DNA from: Chitinophaga agrisoli | GTDB taxonomy: Bacteria; Bacteroidota; Bacteroidia; Chitinophagales; Chitinophagaceae | Assembly (NCBI RefSeq): GCF_008386695.1 | Contig: NZ_VUOC01000003.1 | Location: 136,949-200,948, forward strand | Direction of reading: 5' to 3' | Length of the DNA stretch: 64,000 nt | Part shown: in pieces, positions 47,665 to 56,476 of the stretch | How positions within the stretch are numbered: position 1 is the first letter of the stretch | Layout of the letters: the number at the start of each line of letters is the position of its first letter | Position numbers and translations under genes: made by a program | Notes under the pieces: model-generated | Told to the model about the DNA's origin: nothing | Seen by the model: the letters and a program-made list of their open reading frames with translations, nothing else | Database searches by the model: none

Positions 47665-48398
47665 TCTTTGACGCGCACTTCCATATTATCGATCCCCATT
47701 TCCCGTTAGAACGTAATCAGGGTTACCTGCCGCCTTATTTTACGGTAGCGGATTACCTGCAGCGGGTAAAGGACCTGCACATAACAGCCGGCGCCGTGGT
47801 GTCTGGTTCTTTCCAGGCCTTTGACCAGCAATGCCTCACGGCCGCTCTAAAGGAGCTGGGCGCAGGTTTTGTAGGGGTTACACAGGTGCCGGACTATGTA
47901 ACGGATAAAGATATACGTCATTTACACCATGCCGGTGTAAGGGCAGTGCGCTTTAATGTGCAGCGGGGCGGTTCTGCTGGTATAGAGCACCTGGAACCGC
48001 TATCCATGCGGGTGTATGACCTGTGCGGCTGGCATACGGAACTATACATTAACTCAGTAGAGCTCAAGGATAGGATGGCCGTATTAAAACGCCTGCCCCG
48101 CGTAAGTATAGATCACCTGGGCCTTGAAAAAGAAGGCGTGCCTTACCTGCTGGAGCTCGTAGCTTATGGCGCTAAGGTGAAGGCCTCAGGTTTTAGCCGC
48201 TGTAATTTTGATGTAAAAGAAGTCATGCAGCAGATCGTAGATATTGATGCCAGCGCATTGATGTTTGGCAGCGATCTGCCCTCCACCCGTGCCCCACGGC
48301 CTTTTGAGGATGAAGATGTACAGCTGATCAAAGACCATTTTCACCCGGATATCGCCAACCGCATCCTGTATAAGAATGCTAAATCCTTCTATCAATAA
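47661..48398 (+). CDS. Amidohydrolase-family (Amidohydro_2) hydrolase
   Basis: A 245-residue TIM-barrel metal hydrolase. MIFDAHFHIIDPHFP contains the HxH metal motif at residues 6-8 (His6, His8); RVSIDHLGLEKEGVPYL and FGSDLPSTRAPR supply the further His and Asp ligands. Related proteins in Bacteroidota hydrolyse sugar lactones or act in fucose/rhamnose breakdown. Its ATG overlaps the stop of the fucosidase (ATGA at 47661-47664), so a role in fucose catabolism, perhaps as a lactonase, is a reasonable inference. Its stop is directly adjacent to the convergent FMN-protein stop. Confidence 0.85.
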   Translation: MIFDAHFHIIDPHFPLERNQGYLPPYFTVADYLQRVKDLHITAGAVVSGSFQAFDQQCLTAALKELGAGFVGVTQVPDYVTDKDIRHLHHAGVRAVRFNVQRGGSAGIEHLEPLSMRVYDLCGWHTELYINSVELKDRMAVLKRLPRVSIDHLGLEKEGVPYLLELVAYGAKVKASGFSRCNFDVKEVMQQIVDIDASALMFGSDLPSTRAPRPFEDEDVQLIKDHFHPDIANRILYKNAKSFYQ

Positions 48399-49982
48399 CT
48401 AATTCCACCTGTCTTCATGCACATTATCCAGCTCCTTCCGCATCTGCTCCATCAATTGCCCATCCAGGTATAAACCCGCCGGTACACTGGGATAGATCTC
48501 TTCAAAAGTACGTACCTGGTTCATGAATACCCGCCGGAAAATATGCGCCCGGGTGATCTCGTGCGGACTGCTTAAACCTGCGGCCGCGGTCAGTTCCATA
48601 GCGCTTTCTATCGTATCGCGGTGATAGTTGGCTACACGGTGTTTTTTATCATTGATATCCAGGCCGCCCATCAGCCATTTATCCTGTGTAGCTACACCGG
48701 TGGGGCATTTATTGGTATTACACTGCAATGCCTGTATACAGCCAATGGCCATCATCATGGCACGGGCGCTGTTGCAGGCATCCGCCCCCAGGGCCATTGC
48801 ACGCAGTACATGATAGCCGGTAAGTATCTTGCCGGAAGCAATAAGTTTTACCTTATGCCGTATATTAAAACCAGTAAGGGTATCCTGCACAAAGGCCAGG
48901 GCGTCCATCAAAGGCATGCCTACAGAATTGGAGAATTCCGGGGGCGCCGCGCCAGTACCGCCTTCGCCGCCATCAATAGTAATAAAATCAGGATAGCAGT
49001 TTGTGGCGATCATTGCCTTACAGATGGCATAGAACTCCCTGGGCTGACCAATACATAATTTAAAGCCCACCGGCTTCCCCTTGCTCAGGCTGCGTAAACG
49101 CGCCACGAACTGCATCATTTCCTTAGGCGTATTAAAAGCAGTATGATAAGGTGGGGAAAATACCGTAGTGTAAGGTTTCACATGGCGGATGGCCGCTATC
49201 TCCGGCGTGTTCTTGGCCGCCGGTAATATACCGCCATGGCCCGGTTTTGCACCCTGAGATAGTTTCAGCTCTATCATCTTGATCTGTGGCAGCGCGCTCT
49301 TTTCTGCAAACAACGCATCATCAAAATTGCCCTCATCATTCCGGCAGCCAAAATAACCGGTGCCTATCTGCCAGATGATATCGCCGCCCTGGTTCAGGTG
49401 ATGTTCGCTGATACCGCCTTCGCCCGTATTATGGGCAAACTTGCCCAGGAAAGCCCCGCCATTCAGCGCCTCCACAGCATTGGCGCTAAGGGAGCCATAA
49501 CTCATGGCAGATACATTAAGGATGCTGGCAGCATACGGCTGACCGCATTCTGTACTGCCTATCATCACACGTGGATCATGATCCATTGTTTTAAAATCTT
49601 TAGGTTGAATGGAATGCGCCATCCATTCATATCCCTCCGCATATACGTTAAACTGGGTGCCAAAAGGCTGCGTATCCAGCTCGCGTTTGGCGCGCTGGTA
49701 GATAGTGGAGCGGTCTATCCTGTTGATGGGCGCACCGTCTGTATCGCTTTCCACAAAGTATTGGTACACCTTGGGGCGCAGGTCCTCCATCCAGTAACGC
49801 ATACGGCCTACTACCGGGTAATTGCGCATAATGGCGTGTTTGGTTTGTAGCATATCCACAATACCCATAACAATTAGGGGGACCGCCAGTACTAACAGCC
49901 ACAATACCCAGTTTAAAAAATACCCCGCTACGCCTATCAGCAGCAGGCTTACTGCAGACAGGATCAGAAATCGTTTAGCCAT
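48399..49982 (-). CDS. FMN-binding glutamate synthase-family protein, membrane-anchored
   Basis: A 527-residue protein. Two membrane segments lie at the N-terminus (about 3-40, LLLIGVAGYFLNWVLWLLVL). The rest matches the FMN-binding central domain of glutamate synthase large subunits (LKLSQGAKPGHGGILPAAK; ITIDGGEGGTGAAPPEFSNS; iron-sulfur cysteines in GCIQALQCNTNKCPTG). It lacks the glutaminase domain and no small subunit lies nearby. Related stand-alone proteins are common in Bacteroidota; the actual reaction is uncertain. Good AAGGAAG ribosome-binding site before the ATG. Confidence 0.85.
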   Translation of the reverse strand: MAKRFLILSAVSLLLIGVAGYFLNWVLWLLVLAVPLIVMGIVDMLQTKHAIMRNYPVVGRMRYWMEDLRPKVYQYFVESDTDGAPINRIDRSTIYQRAKRELDTQPFGTQFNVYAEGYEWMAHSIQPKDFKTMDHDPRVMIGSTECGQPYAASILNVSAMSYGSLSANAVEALNGGAFLGKFAHNTGEGGISEHHLNQGGDIIWQIGTGYFGCRNDEGNFDDALFAEKSALPQIKMIELKLSQGAKPGHGGILPAAKNTPEIAAIRHVKPYTTVFSPPYHTAFNTPKEMMQFVARLRSLSKGKPVGFKLCIGQPREFYAICKAMIATNCYPDFITIDGGEGGTGAAPPEFSNSVGMPLMDALAFVQDTLTGFNIRHKVKLIASGKILTGYHVLRAMALGADACNSARAMMMAIGCIQALQCNTNKCPTGVATQDKWLMGGLDINDKKHRVANYHRDTIESAMELTAAAGLSSPHEITRAHIFRRVFMNQVRTFEEIYPSVPAGLYLDGQLMEQMRKELDNVHEDRWN

Positions 49983-50043
49983 AATTACTTCCTTATTTAA
50001 ACAGGAGGAAAGTTAGAGAATAATTAATAATAATGTATCAACC

Positions 50044-51315
50044 TCAGTTATCCAGGCTGCGTAGCTTGTCCTGGATCAGTTGTCTTTCTGCCTGTGAGGG
50101 GGTGAGGGTATGGGCCTGCATAAGGTATTTCCGGGCATGCAGGCTATCGCTGGCCTGCAGGTATAGATCGCCTAATACGGCGCTGTAGATATAATGGGTG
50201 GCTAACAGCTTTTCGATATCCGGTAGCTGCAGAATGTCCCGGATGGCGGCAGTGGTTTCTCCCAGTTGGGCGCGCACAATGGCCCGGTTTAGCCATACCA
50301 CAGGCATCGGTTTCCGCTCCAGCAGCAGGTTATACAACAGCAGCATACGCTCCCAGTTGGTATCCGCAAAAGCCGGGGCCAGGCAATGTTCCGCAGCTAT
50401 GGCGGACTCTATATGATATACGGTGATCTGTTCCCCGTTGGAGGATTGGCTCAGGTAATGATACCCCATGTTGATCAGGTCCTTATTCCAGGCGCTGCGG
50501 TCCTGGTGCTGCAACAGCACAATAGCATTGTTATTATCAATACGGCTGTCAAACCGGGAGGCCTGTAAACACATTAAAGACAGCAATGCATACGTAGCCG
50601 GCTGTTTACCTACCTTATGCTCTGACAGTAGTAAACAAAGCCGCATGGCCTCCATACAAAGGTCGCGGCGTATCAGCTCATCCGTTTTCAGGGAATTATA
50701 CCCTTCATTAAACAACAGGTATAACACGGTATACACCGTTTCCAGGCGGGGGATCAATTCCTGTCCGCTGGGTATCTCCAGCTGAATGGTATGGTCTTTC
50801 AGGAACTGTTTGGCGCGGTACAGGCGTTTCTGTATCACGGCCTCATTGGTAACCAGCGCCCGGGCAATTTCTGCGGGGCCAAAACCGGAAACCGTCTTAA
50901 GGGTCAGGGCTACCTGGTCTTCTTCCTTCAGGGAAGGATGGCAACAGGCAAAGATCATCCGCAGCTGACTGTCCGTGATCTCCGTATCCAGGAACAGCTG
51001 CCGCACCGTGCTTTCCGTGGTATGCTGCAGATGATAGGCCAGCTCGCCGGAAAGATCCTGAAAATGCTGTTGCCGGCGGATGATGTCCAGCGCCTTGTTC
51101 CGGGCTACCGTCATTAACCAGGCCGCCGGGTTATCTGGTATCTTGTGGAAGCTCCAGCTCTGTACCGCCTTCAAAAATGCTTCCTGTACCACATCCTCCG
51201 CCAGGCTAAGATTATGCATCCCAAAAATGCGGGTTAATACAGCGATCATCTTTCCCGACTCATGCCGGAAAAGATGATCAACGATCTGCTGCGGAGAGGA
51301 GGGGGCCGATGCCAT
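50044..51315 (-). CDS. ECF42-type RNA polymerase sigma factor with C-terminal TPR-like domain
   Basis: A 423-residue sigma factor, much longer than ordinary ECF proteins. Sigma2 (IAVLTRIFGMHNLSLAEDVV, about 25-100) and sigma4 (QVALTLKTVSGFGPAEIARA, about 125-180) are followed by a helical C-terminal half (from VYTVLYLLFNEGYNS) of the DUF6596/TPR type. The gene before it encodes a DGPF-domain protein, the partner found next to ECF42 sigma factors. No anti-sigma gene is visible. The ATG at 51315 lies 10 bp after the partner's stop. Confidence 0.9.
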   Translation of the reverse strand: MASAPSSPQQIVDHLFRHESGKMIAVLTRIFGMHNLSLAEDVVQEAFLKAVQSWSFHKIPDNPAAWLMTVARNKALDIIRRQQHFQDLSGELAYHLQHTTESTVRQLFLDTEITDSQLRMIFACCHPSLKEEDQVALTLKTVSGFGPAEIARALVTNEAVIQKRLYRAKQFLKDHTIQLEIPSGQELIPRLETVYTVLYLLFNEGYNSLKTDELIRRDLCMEAMRLCLLLSEHKVGKQPATYALLSLMCLQASRFDSRIDNNNAIVLLQHQDRSAWNKDLINMGYHYLSQSSNGEQITVYHIESAIAAEHCLAPAFADTNWERMLLLYNLLLERKPMPVVWLNRAIVRAQLGETTAAIRDILQLPDIEKLLATHYIYSAVLGDLYLQASDSLHARKYLMQAHTLTPSQAERQLIQDKLRSLDN

Positions 51316-51325
51316 AACGGTTGGG

Positions 51326-51673
51326 TTACATCCCATCAAATTTCATTACTTCCCTTACTTCTACCGTGCCGTTAATAGGCAGGTCCGGACAATCCTTGGC
51401 AATTTCAGTAGCTTCCTCCATAGAGTCCGCTTTAATGATAAAGAAACCGCCTACTACCTCTTTGCTTTCTGCAAAAGGACCGTCAGTCACTAATGCCTTG
51501 GGGCCGCTCACGGTTTTACCGCCGGGGATCAACGCCTCGCCGGCTACATAGATGTTTTTCGCTTTTAACTTTTCTATCCAGGCAAACCATTGCTGCATGT
51601 TGTCCTGCATTTCGTCTGGGGATAAATTACCGGCGCTGCTGCCGTTGCTGAAAATGAACATGAAGTCTTTCAT
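51326..51673 (-). CDS. YCII/DGPF-domain protein, partner of the ECF42 sigma factor
   Basis: A 115-residue cytosolic protein with the name-giving motif in VTDGPFAESKEVVGGFFII (about 67-85). Proteins of this family sit next to ECF42 sigma genes in many phyla and are probable members of their regulon; the molecular job is unknown. It is first in the two-gene operon. Confidence 0.9.
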   Translation of the reverse strand: MKDFMFIFSNGSSAGNLSPDEMQDNMQQWFAWIEKLKAKNIYVAGEALIPGGKTVSGPKALVTDGPFAESKEVVGGFFIIKADSMEEATEIAKDCPDLPINGTVEVREVMKFDGM

Positions 51674-51785
51674 GATACTTGTTTTGTAGGTTATAAAAAC
51701 GAATAACAGGGTAATGACGGATGGGAAATTACGTGCAGGACAAAAATCCAGAAAATATTTCAGGAAGGACGGTTTTTTTTAGGGA

Positions 51786-52598
51786 TCAGATCAATTTGCG
51801 CTCCTTTAAGGTATTGGTTACCTGGGTAATAATCCCATGCAGGGCCAGATCATAATTATTTACATCATCATTGTTCACCCAGCAGGTAACGGTTATTTTG
51901 ATATTGGCGCCGTCTATACCGGAGTACAACACTTCTATTGGCCGGTGGCCGGCAATATGTTCCAGGTTTTTCAGAGAACCTTGCAGGTTATCCTGCAGCT
52001 GGCCGGTTTGTTCATTAGTAATAGGAGCGTTAAAAGTTAGGGTAACACGGCGTTCCGGGGTCAGGGAATGGTTGATGATAGGTTTCTGGAAAATATCTTT
52101 ATTGGGGATGATAACATGCAGCCCATCCAGCGTACGCAGGGTAGTGGAGCGCAATTGTATGTTCTCCACATCGCCGGTAAAACCGTTGGTTTCTATCTGA
52201 TGCCCTACCTCAAAAGGTTTGCGGAAAGTGATAAAGATGCCGGAAATAAAATTAGCGGTAAGATCCTGGAATGCAAAGCCAAGGGCCAGTCCAATAATAC
52301 CGGCCCCGGCTAGCAGTGAAGATACGGTTTTGTCCAGTTGCAATACATCCAGGGCTATAAATAGCCCTACAAAACACATGAACAGATAGGCCACACTGGC
52401 GCTCAGCCCGCTGATGGCCGGCGTATCAGATAGTTTGAAGACCAGCTTATACACCAATTTCTTAAACAGGCGGGCCAGCATTACAAAAAGGAACAACACT
52501 ACCGCAGCCACCACCGCATTTGGCAGCATCTTAACAGCTATTTCCAGCCATCCATGGATCTTGTCATATATAAGCCTGCCCCATTGTGTATACTGCAT
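51786..52598 (-). CDS. MscS-family mechanosensitive channel
   Basis: A 270-residue inner-membrane protein. Three helices lie in the first 130 residues; the pore-lining TM3 is followed by the MscS domain sequence AFQDLTANFISGIFITFRKPFE, near 120-140, and the C-terminal cytosolic vestibule. It should release solutes on hypo-osmotic shock. Start at 52598 is chosen because the region before it adds no hydrophobic sequence. No operon partner. Confidence 0.92.
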   Translation of the reverse strand: MQYTQWGRLIYDKIHGWLEIAVKMLPNAVVAAVVLFLFVMLARLFKKLVYKLVFKLSDTPAISGLSASVAYLFMCFVGLFIALDVLQLDKTVSSLLAGAGIIGLALGFAFQDLTANFISGIFITFRKPFEVGHQIETNGFTGDVENIQLRSTTLRTLDGLHVIIPNKDIFQKPIINHSLTPERRVTLTFNAPITNEQTGQLQDNLQGSLKNLEHIAGHRPIEVLYSGIDGANIKITVTCWVNNDDVNNYDLALHGIITQVTNTLKERKLI

Positions 52599-52789
52599 AT
52601 CCCGGTGTTTGTTCCGGGAACAAAGGGCCAAATAATTATGCCGTTTTTGAATATCTCATAATTGGCTGTTTTTCTGCTGTTTAATGAGTAGGTGCATCTT
52701 CACACTGCGGAAAAACTTGCACAGCCGCATACCGCCTTAAAATACCCTTAAACTTACCCCGGCTGCAATGTGCAGGTGCAACTTAAATG

Positions 52790-52797
52790 TAGTTTTG
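52790..52797 (+). promoter_or_regulatory. -7 box of the mprF-type gene
   Basis: TAGTTTTG fits TAnnTTTG, 42 bp before the start codon. No TTTG occurs at the -33 distance. Confidence 0.45.
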
Positions 52798-52839
52798 TGT
52801 GTTAACAGTTACATCCTTTGTCCCCTGTAATGATCCATT

Positions 52840-55422
52840 ATGCCTGTAAAATTTACACTACGCATAGCGCCCTTATTAAGAAAACTGCATGTCAGGGAAC
52901 TGCTGGCGGTTTTATTCCTTTTATTGGCTATCTATTTCTTCCGGCAGGAGCGGCATGAGCTGCGGGCGTTAGTACCTGCCATCGAAGGGGCTAATCGCAT
53001 ATGGGTAGCTATGGGTATATTGGTGACCATACTGTACGTCTTAATTCAGGCGCTCATGTATTATTATAGTTTTAAGTCGGTGGATGGAAAGCTGTCTGTA
53101 GGCATGGGCGCAGAACTGTTCCTGAAACGTAACCTGTTATCCGTATTCCTGCCGGCCGGCGGCGTAAGCTCCCTGGCCTATATGCCCCGCCGCCTGCGGG
53201 AGGCGGCTATGCGTAAACAACAGGTGCATCAGGCTTCAGCCATCTATGGTTATGTAGGCATATTATCCGTATTCCTGGTAGGCATACCCGTGGTGGCCAT
53301 TGCCATATTGCGCAATCCGGATATGAAAAAAGCGGTCCCCGGTTTGGCAGCTATCTGTCTGCTGCTGATAGCTGCCGTATGGGTGGTACGCTCCATACAA
53401 CAGAAAGGAGCAGTATATGCTTTATTGCTAAAGTCCTTCCCCGGCGCCATGCATCAGCTGGACGAGATGTTCCAGTTCCAGCTGCAGCGCCCCGCATTTG
53501 TACAGACCGTACTGGCTTCTGTAGCGATAGAGCTGGCCGGCATTGCCCATCTCTATCTGGCCATGCTGGCCACCGGCGCCACGCCATCCCTGGAGGCCGC
53601 CTGTGTGGGATACATTGTAGCCACCATCTTCCTCATAATATCGCCATTTTTACGTGGGCTGGGCGCCATAGAACTGTCCCTGGCCTGGTTACTCAGCAGT
53701 TATGGCTATACCTCCCTGCAGGCCCTGGAAATAACGCTCTTATACCGGCTGTTTGAATTCTGGTTGCCCCTGGCGGGTGGCCTCATGGCTTTTGCCCTCC
53801 GTGGCCGCGACCTGGTGCTGCGGCTCTTGCCGCCGGTGCTCATCTTCCTGCTGGGAATGGTGAACATCTTTTCCGTACTTACGCCGCCATTGGCTGGCCG
53901 TTTACGCCTGCTGCGGGATTATATCCCGGGTGATTCTATACATGCCTCTAATCTGGCGGTAGTTTTCCTGGGGCTGGTGCTGCTGGTAACCGCCACCTTT
54001 TTATTCCGGGGTCTCCGCAGTGCCTGGATAGTGGCGCTGGTAGTATCCATGTTAAGCGCCATAGGCCACATGACCAAGGCCCTGGATTATGAAGAAGCGT
54101 CCCTGGCTGTCATTACCGCCGTGATACTCCTGGTTACTGCCGGCCAGTACCGCGCCCGCAGCAACCGCCAGCTCATGAACATAGGCGTATTGACCGCATT
54201 GGCCACTTTTGGGGTGGTGATGATCTTTGGCGCTGTGGGCTTCTACTTTCTGAAAGCGCGGCACTTCGGCATCGATTTTACCTGGAGCCAATCTATGCGC
54301 GCGGCTTTTCATGGCTTTATGCTGCTGGAAGAGGATAACCTGCACGCCGTAACCCGTTTTGGCCGTGAGTTCCTGAGCGCTATCCGGGTGCTGGCAGTAG
54401 GGGCCTGGGCCTTTCTGTTCTATACCGTCATCCGTCCCTACTTATCCATCCAGCAAAGCACCTCGGCATCGGAAAAAGCCAGGTTTTACCTTAATCAGTA
54501 TGGCAGCTCCGCTATGGATTATTTCAAGATAGGGGAGGATAAGCTGTTGTATATCTCCGATACCTACGAAGGATTTATCGCCTACCGGGTAGCCAACGGT
54601 TTCGCTATCGTGCTCGAAGAACCGGTTTGCCGGGAAGACCTCAAACTATCCCTGCTGGAGGAGTTCGACCACCAATGCCGTATAATGGGCCTGCGCCCGG
54701 CGTTTTACAGAGTAGATGAAGAAAGCGTCTACTACTTTAACCGCCTCAAGAAGAAGAAGCTGTTGATAGGGCAGGAGGCCATCATGGATATCCGCAATTT
54801 TACCCTCAGCGGAAAGGATAAAAAGTCCCTACGTAACGCCCTCAACAGCCTTAACGCCAAAGGATATACAACCACGGTACACCATGCGCCGTTGCCCTCC
54901 GCACTCATACCGCAGCTAAAAGCCGTGTCCGACGAATGGCTGGCGCAATACGAAGTAAAGGAAATGACCTTTTCCCAGGGCCTGTTCGACGCCGCCGCCA
55001 TACAACAGCAGGACGTTATCACCGTCAGCGACAGCGCCGGCCAGGTAGCCGCCTTCCTGAACGTAATACCGGACTACGCTCCCGGCGAATGCACCTACGA
55101 TATGATCCGCAAACGGGCAGATGCCCCCGGTGGCTGTATGGACGCTCTTATTATTGCCCTCATCCAGGATGCCCAGCAGCGCAACGCCTCCTTCCTGAAC
55201 CTGGGACTGGTGCCTATGTCCGGCATTGCCCAGCCACAGAATACGGCAGAGCAGGTAGTAAAATTCGCCTATGAAAAGATCCGCGCTTTCCGTCACTACC
55301 ACGGTCTGCGCGAGTTCAAGGAAAAATATGCCACCACCTGGACCAATAAATATCTGGTCTATGAACATGATTTTGACCTGATACAGCTGCCCGCCGCCTT
55401 AACTAAGGTCATGCAGCCTTAA
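52840..55422 (+). CDS. mprF: MprF-type lysyl-phosphatidylglycerol synthase/flippase
   Basis: An 860-residue membrane protein with the two parts of MprF. The N-terminal flippase domain (about 1-530) has 13-14 helices and the family segment NLLSVFLPAGGVSSLAYMPR near residue 90-110. The C-terminal DUF2156/GNAT-like synthase (about 545-855) begins at SSAMDYFKIGEDKLLYISD and carries FYRVDEESVYYFNRLKKKKL and FSQGLFDAAAI. It transfers an amino acid from tRNA to phosphatidylglycerol and moves the lipid outward, lowering surface charge against cationic peptides. The next gene on this strand, after 328 bp, encodes a probable hydrolase of the product. The attached amino acid (Lys, Ala, Arg) cannot be told from sequence. 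Confidence 0.92.
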   Translation: MPVKFTLRIAPLLRKLHVRELLAVLFLLLAIYFFRQERHELRALVPAIEGANRIWVAMGILVTILYVLIQALMYYYSFKSVDGKLSVGMGAELFLKRNLLSVFLPAGGVSSLAYMPRRLREAAMRKQQVHQASAIYGYVGILSVFLVGIPVVAIAILRNPDMKKAVPGLAAICLLLIAAVWVVRSIQQKGAVYALLLKSFPGAMHQLDEMFQFQLQRPAFVQTVLASVAIELAGIAHLYLAMLATGATPSLEAACVGYIVATIFLIISPFLRGLGAIELSLAWLLSSYGYTSLQALEITLLYRLFEFWLPLAGGLMAFALRGRDLVLRLLPPVLIFLLGMVNIFSVLTPPLAGRLRLLRDYIPGDSIHASNLAVVFLGLVLLVTATFLFRGLRSAWIVALVVSMLSAIGHMTKALDYEEASLAVITAVILLVTAGQYRARSNRQLMNIGVLTALATFGVVMIFGAVGFYFLKARHFGIDFTWSQSMRAAFHGFMLLEEDNLHAVTRFGREFLSAIRVLAVGAWAFLFYTVIRPYLSIQQSTSASEKARFYLNQYGSSAMDYFKIGEDKLLYISDTYEGFIAYRVANGFAIVLEEPVCREDLKLSLLEEFDHQCRIMGLRPAFYRVDEESVYYFNRLKKKKLLIGQEAIMDIRNFTLSGKDKKSLRNALNSLNAKGYTTTVHHAPLPSALIPQLKAVSDEWLAQYEVKEMTFSQGLFDAAAIQQQDVITVSDSAGQVAAFLNVIPDYAPGECTYDMIRKRADAPGGCMDALIIALIQDAQQRNASFLNLGLVPMSGIAQPQNTAEQVVKFAYEKIRAFRHYHGLREFKEKYATTWTNKYLVYEHDFDLIQLPAALTKVMQP

Positions 55423-55750
55423 CCCAGCCACGCTTCCCAGCGCCACGTTTCTCAGCGCCACGCCATCCTCCACCTCGCTTCCTGTCGCTCCTTCCCCACC
55501 TCGCTTCCTGCAGCTCAGCCTCCCGCTCCAGCCTGACGTGCATACTGCGTTGCCGGCAGGTTCGGATGTGAGCCTTGGCTGGCGCGGGTTCCCGCAGCCA
55601 CCTTTCCCTGCGAACACCCCGCGGCAGGCGCAGCTCACAGAAGAACACTGCCGGCATAGCCCATCTCCCACGCCCTTCGCCCGCCTCCAAAACAGCGCCT
55701 TGAACAATCATTGAAATTCGTAATTTGTACTTCATAATCCATAATTGATA
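55423..55750. other. GC-rich repetitive gap between mprF and virJ-type genes
   Basis: The first 100 bp hold short direct repeats (CAGCGCCACG twice; CCACCTCGCTTCCTG twice). The 106-nt structured element copy 1 follows at 55551-55656. No terminator for mprF is clear. Confidence 0.5.
55551..55656 (+). repeat. 106-nt structured repeat, copy 1
   Basis: Same length and orientation as the copy at 58258-58363. Ends are TGCCGG and CCGGCA. Conserved blocks lie at 55572-55587 (16 nt, identical) and 55609-55633 (25 nt, identical). The arms pair through TGCCGGCAG, GTTC and TGTGAGC, with an internal mismatch of three bases, but differ in sequence from the other copy's arms. Inside are TGGCTG/CAGCCA and TGCG/CGCA hairpins; loop words CGCGGG and CCCGCG could pair with each other. 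Confidence 0.75.
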
Positions 55751-56476
55751 ATGATGTCGCGTAAACTATTATTGGCAGTTGCTCTCCAGTTAATCGTAGG
55801 TCTGGCCATAGCCCAGACAAATACTACCACCGTTCCGCAAATGCCGGTAACCACCCTGGCCCCTCCGGGTAGTGAAAAATATCCTTTGCTGGTATTCCTC
55901 AGTGGGGATGGCGGATTAAAGAAATTTAACCAGGACATGGTAGACGCCTTCACCAACGCTGGATACCCCGTTGTGGCAGTAAACAGTCAAAAGTATTTCT
56001 GGAAAAAGAAAACGCCCAAAGAAGCTGGCTGGGATCTTACCCTGGTACTCCGTTATTACGGCAGGCGCTGGGGCCACAATACGTTTATGCTGGTGGGTTA
56101 TTCCCTGGGTGCAGATGTGCTGCCCTTCATGTTTAAGAACATGCCGGCCGATGTACAGGCCCAGGTACAGCAAATGGTGCTCATATCGCCCTCAAACTTT
56201 ACGGACCTCGAAGTACATGTATCAGAAATGCTGGGCAAAAATACAAAAACGGGCCTTAGTGTTCCCGGCGCTCTTAACAAGATCACTACCACTCCCTTAT
56301 TGCTGATGTTCGGAGAAGGGGAGGACGATTTTGACCTGAAAAAACTGAAGATCACCAACTACCAAAAACTAGTATTACCCGGTGGCCATCATTATGATGA
56401 TAATGCCGGTAATGTCGTGCAAACCATATTGTCACATCCGGCGGCGCCGGCTGCTCAAGCTGCGCAACCACAATAG
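55751..56476 (+). CDS. virJ: VirJ/AcvB-type lysyl-phosphatidylglycerol hydrolase, exported
   Basis: A 241- or 242-residue alpha/beta hydrolase with a signal peptide (1-20, ending AIAQ). The oxyanion region is VFLSGDGGL near residue 50 (SGDGGW in most relatives), and the nucleophile elbow is GYSLGADVLPF, Ser117 counted from 55754. The late LPGGHHYDD provides the His and Asp of the triad. AcvB and VirJ of Agrobacterium and relatives hydrolyse the aminoacyl group from lysyl-PG; this protein has the same order of motifs. Placed after mprF, it makes an obvious make/break pair for lipid charge. Start: ATG at 55751 or 55754. Confidence 0.85.
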   Translation: MMSRKLLLAVALQLIVGLAIAQTNTTTVPQMPVTTLAPPGSEKYPLLVFLSGDGGLKKFNQDMVDAFTNAGYPVVAVNSQKYFWKKKTPKEAGWDLTLVLRYYGRRWGHNTFMLVGYSLGADVLPFMFKNMPADVQAQVQQMVLISPSNFTDLEVHVSEMLGKNTKTGLSVPGALNKITTTPLLLMFGEGEDDFDLKKLKITNYQKLVLPGGHHYDDNAGNVVQTILSHPAAPAAQAAQPQ

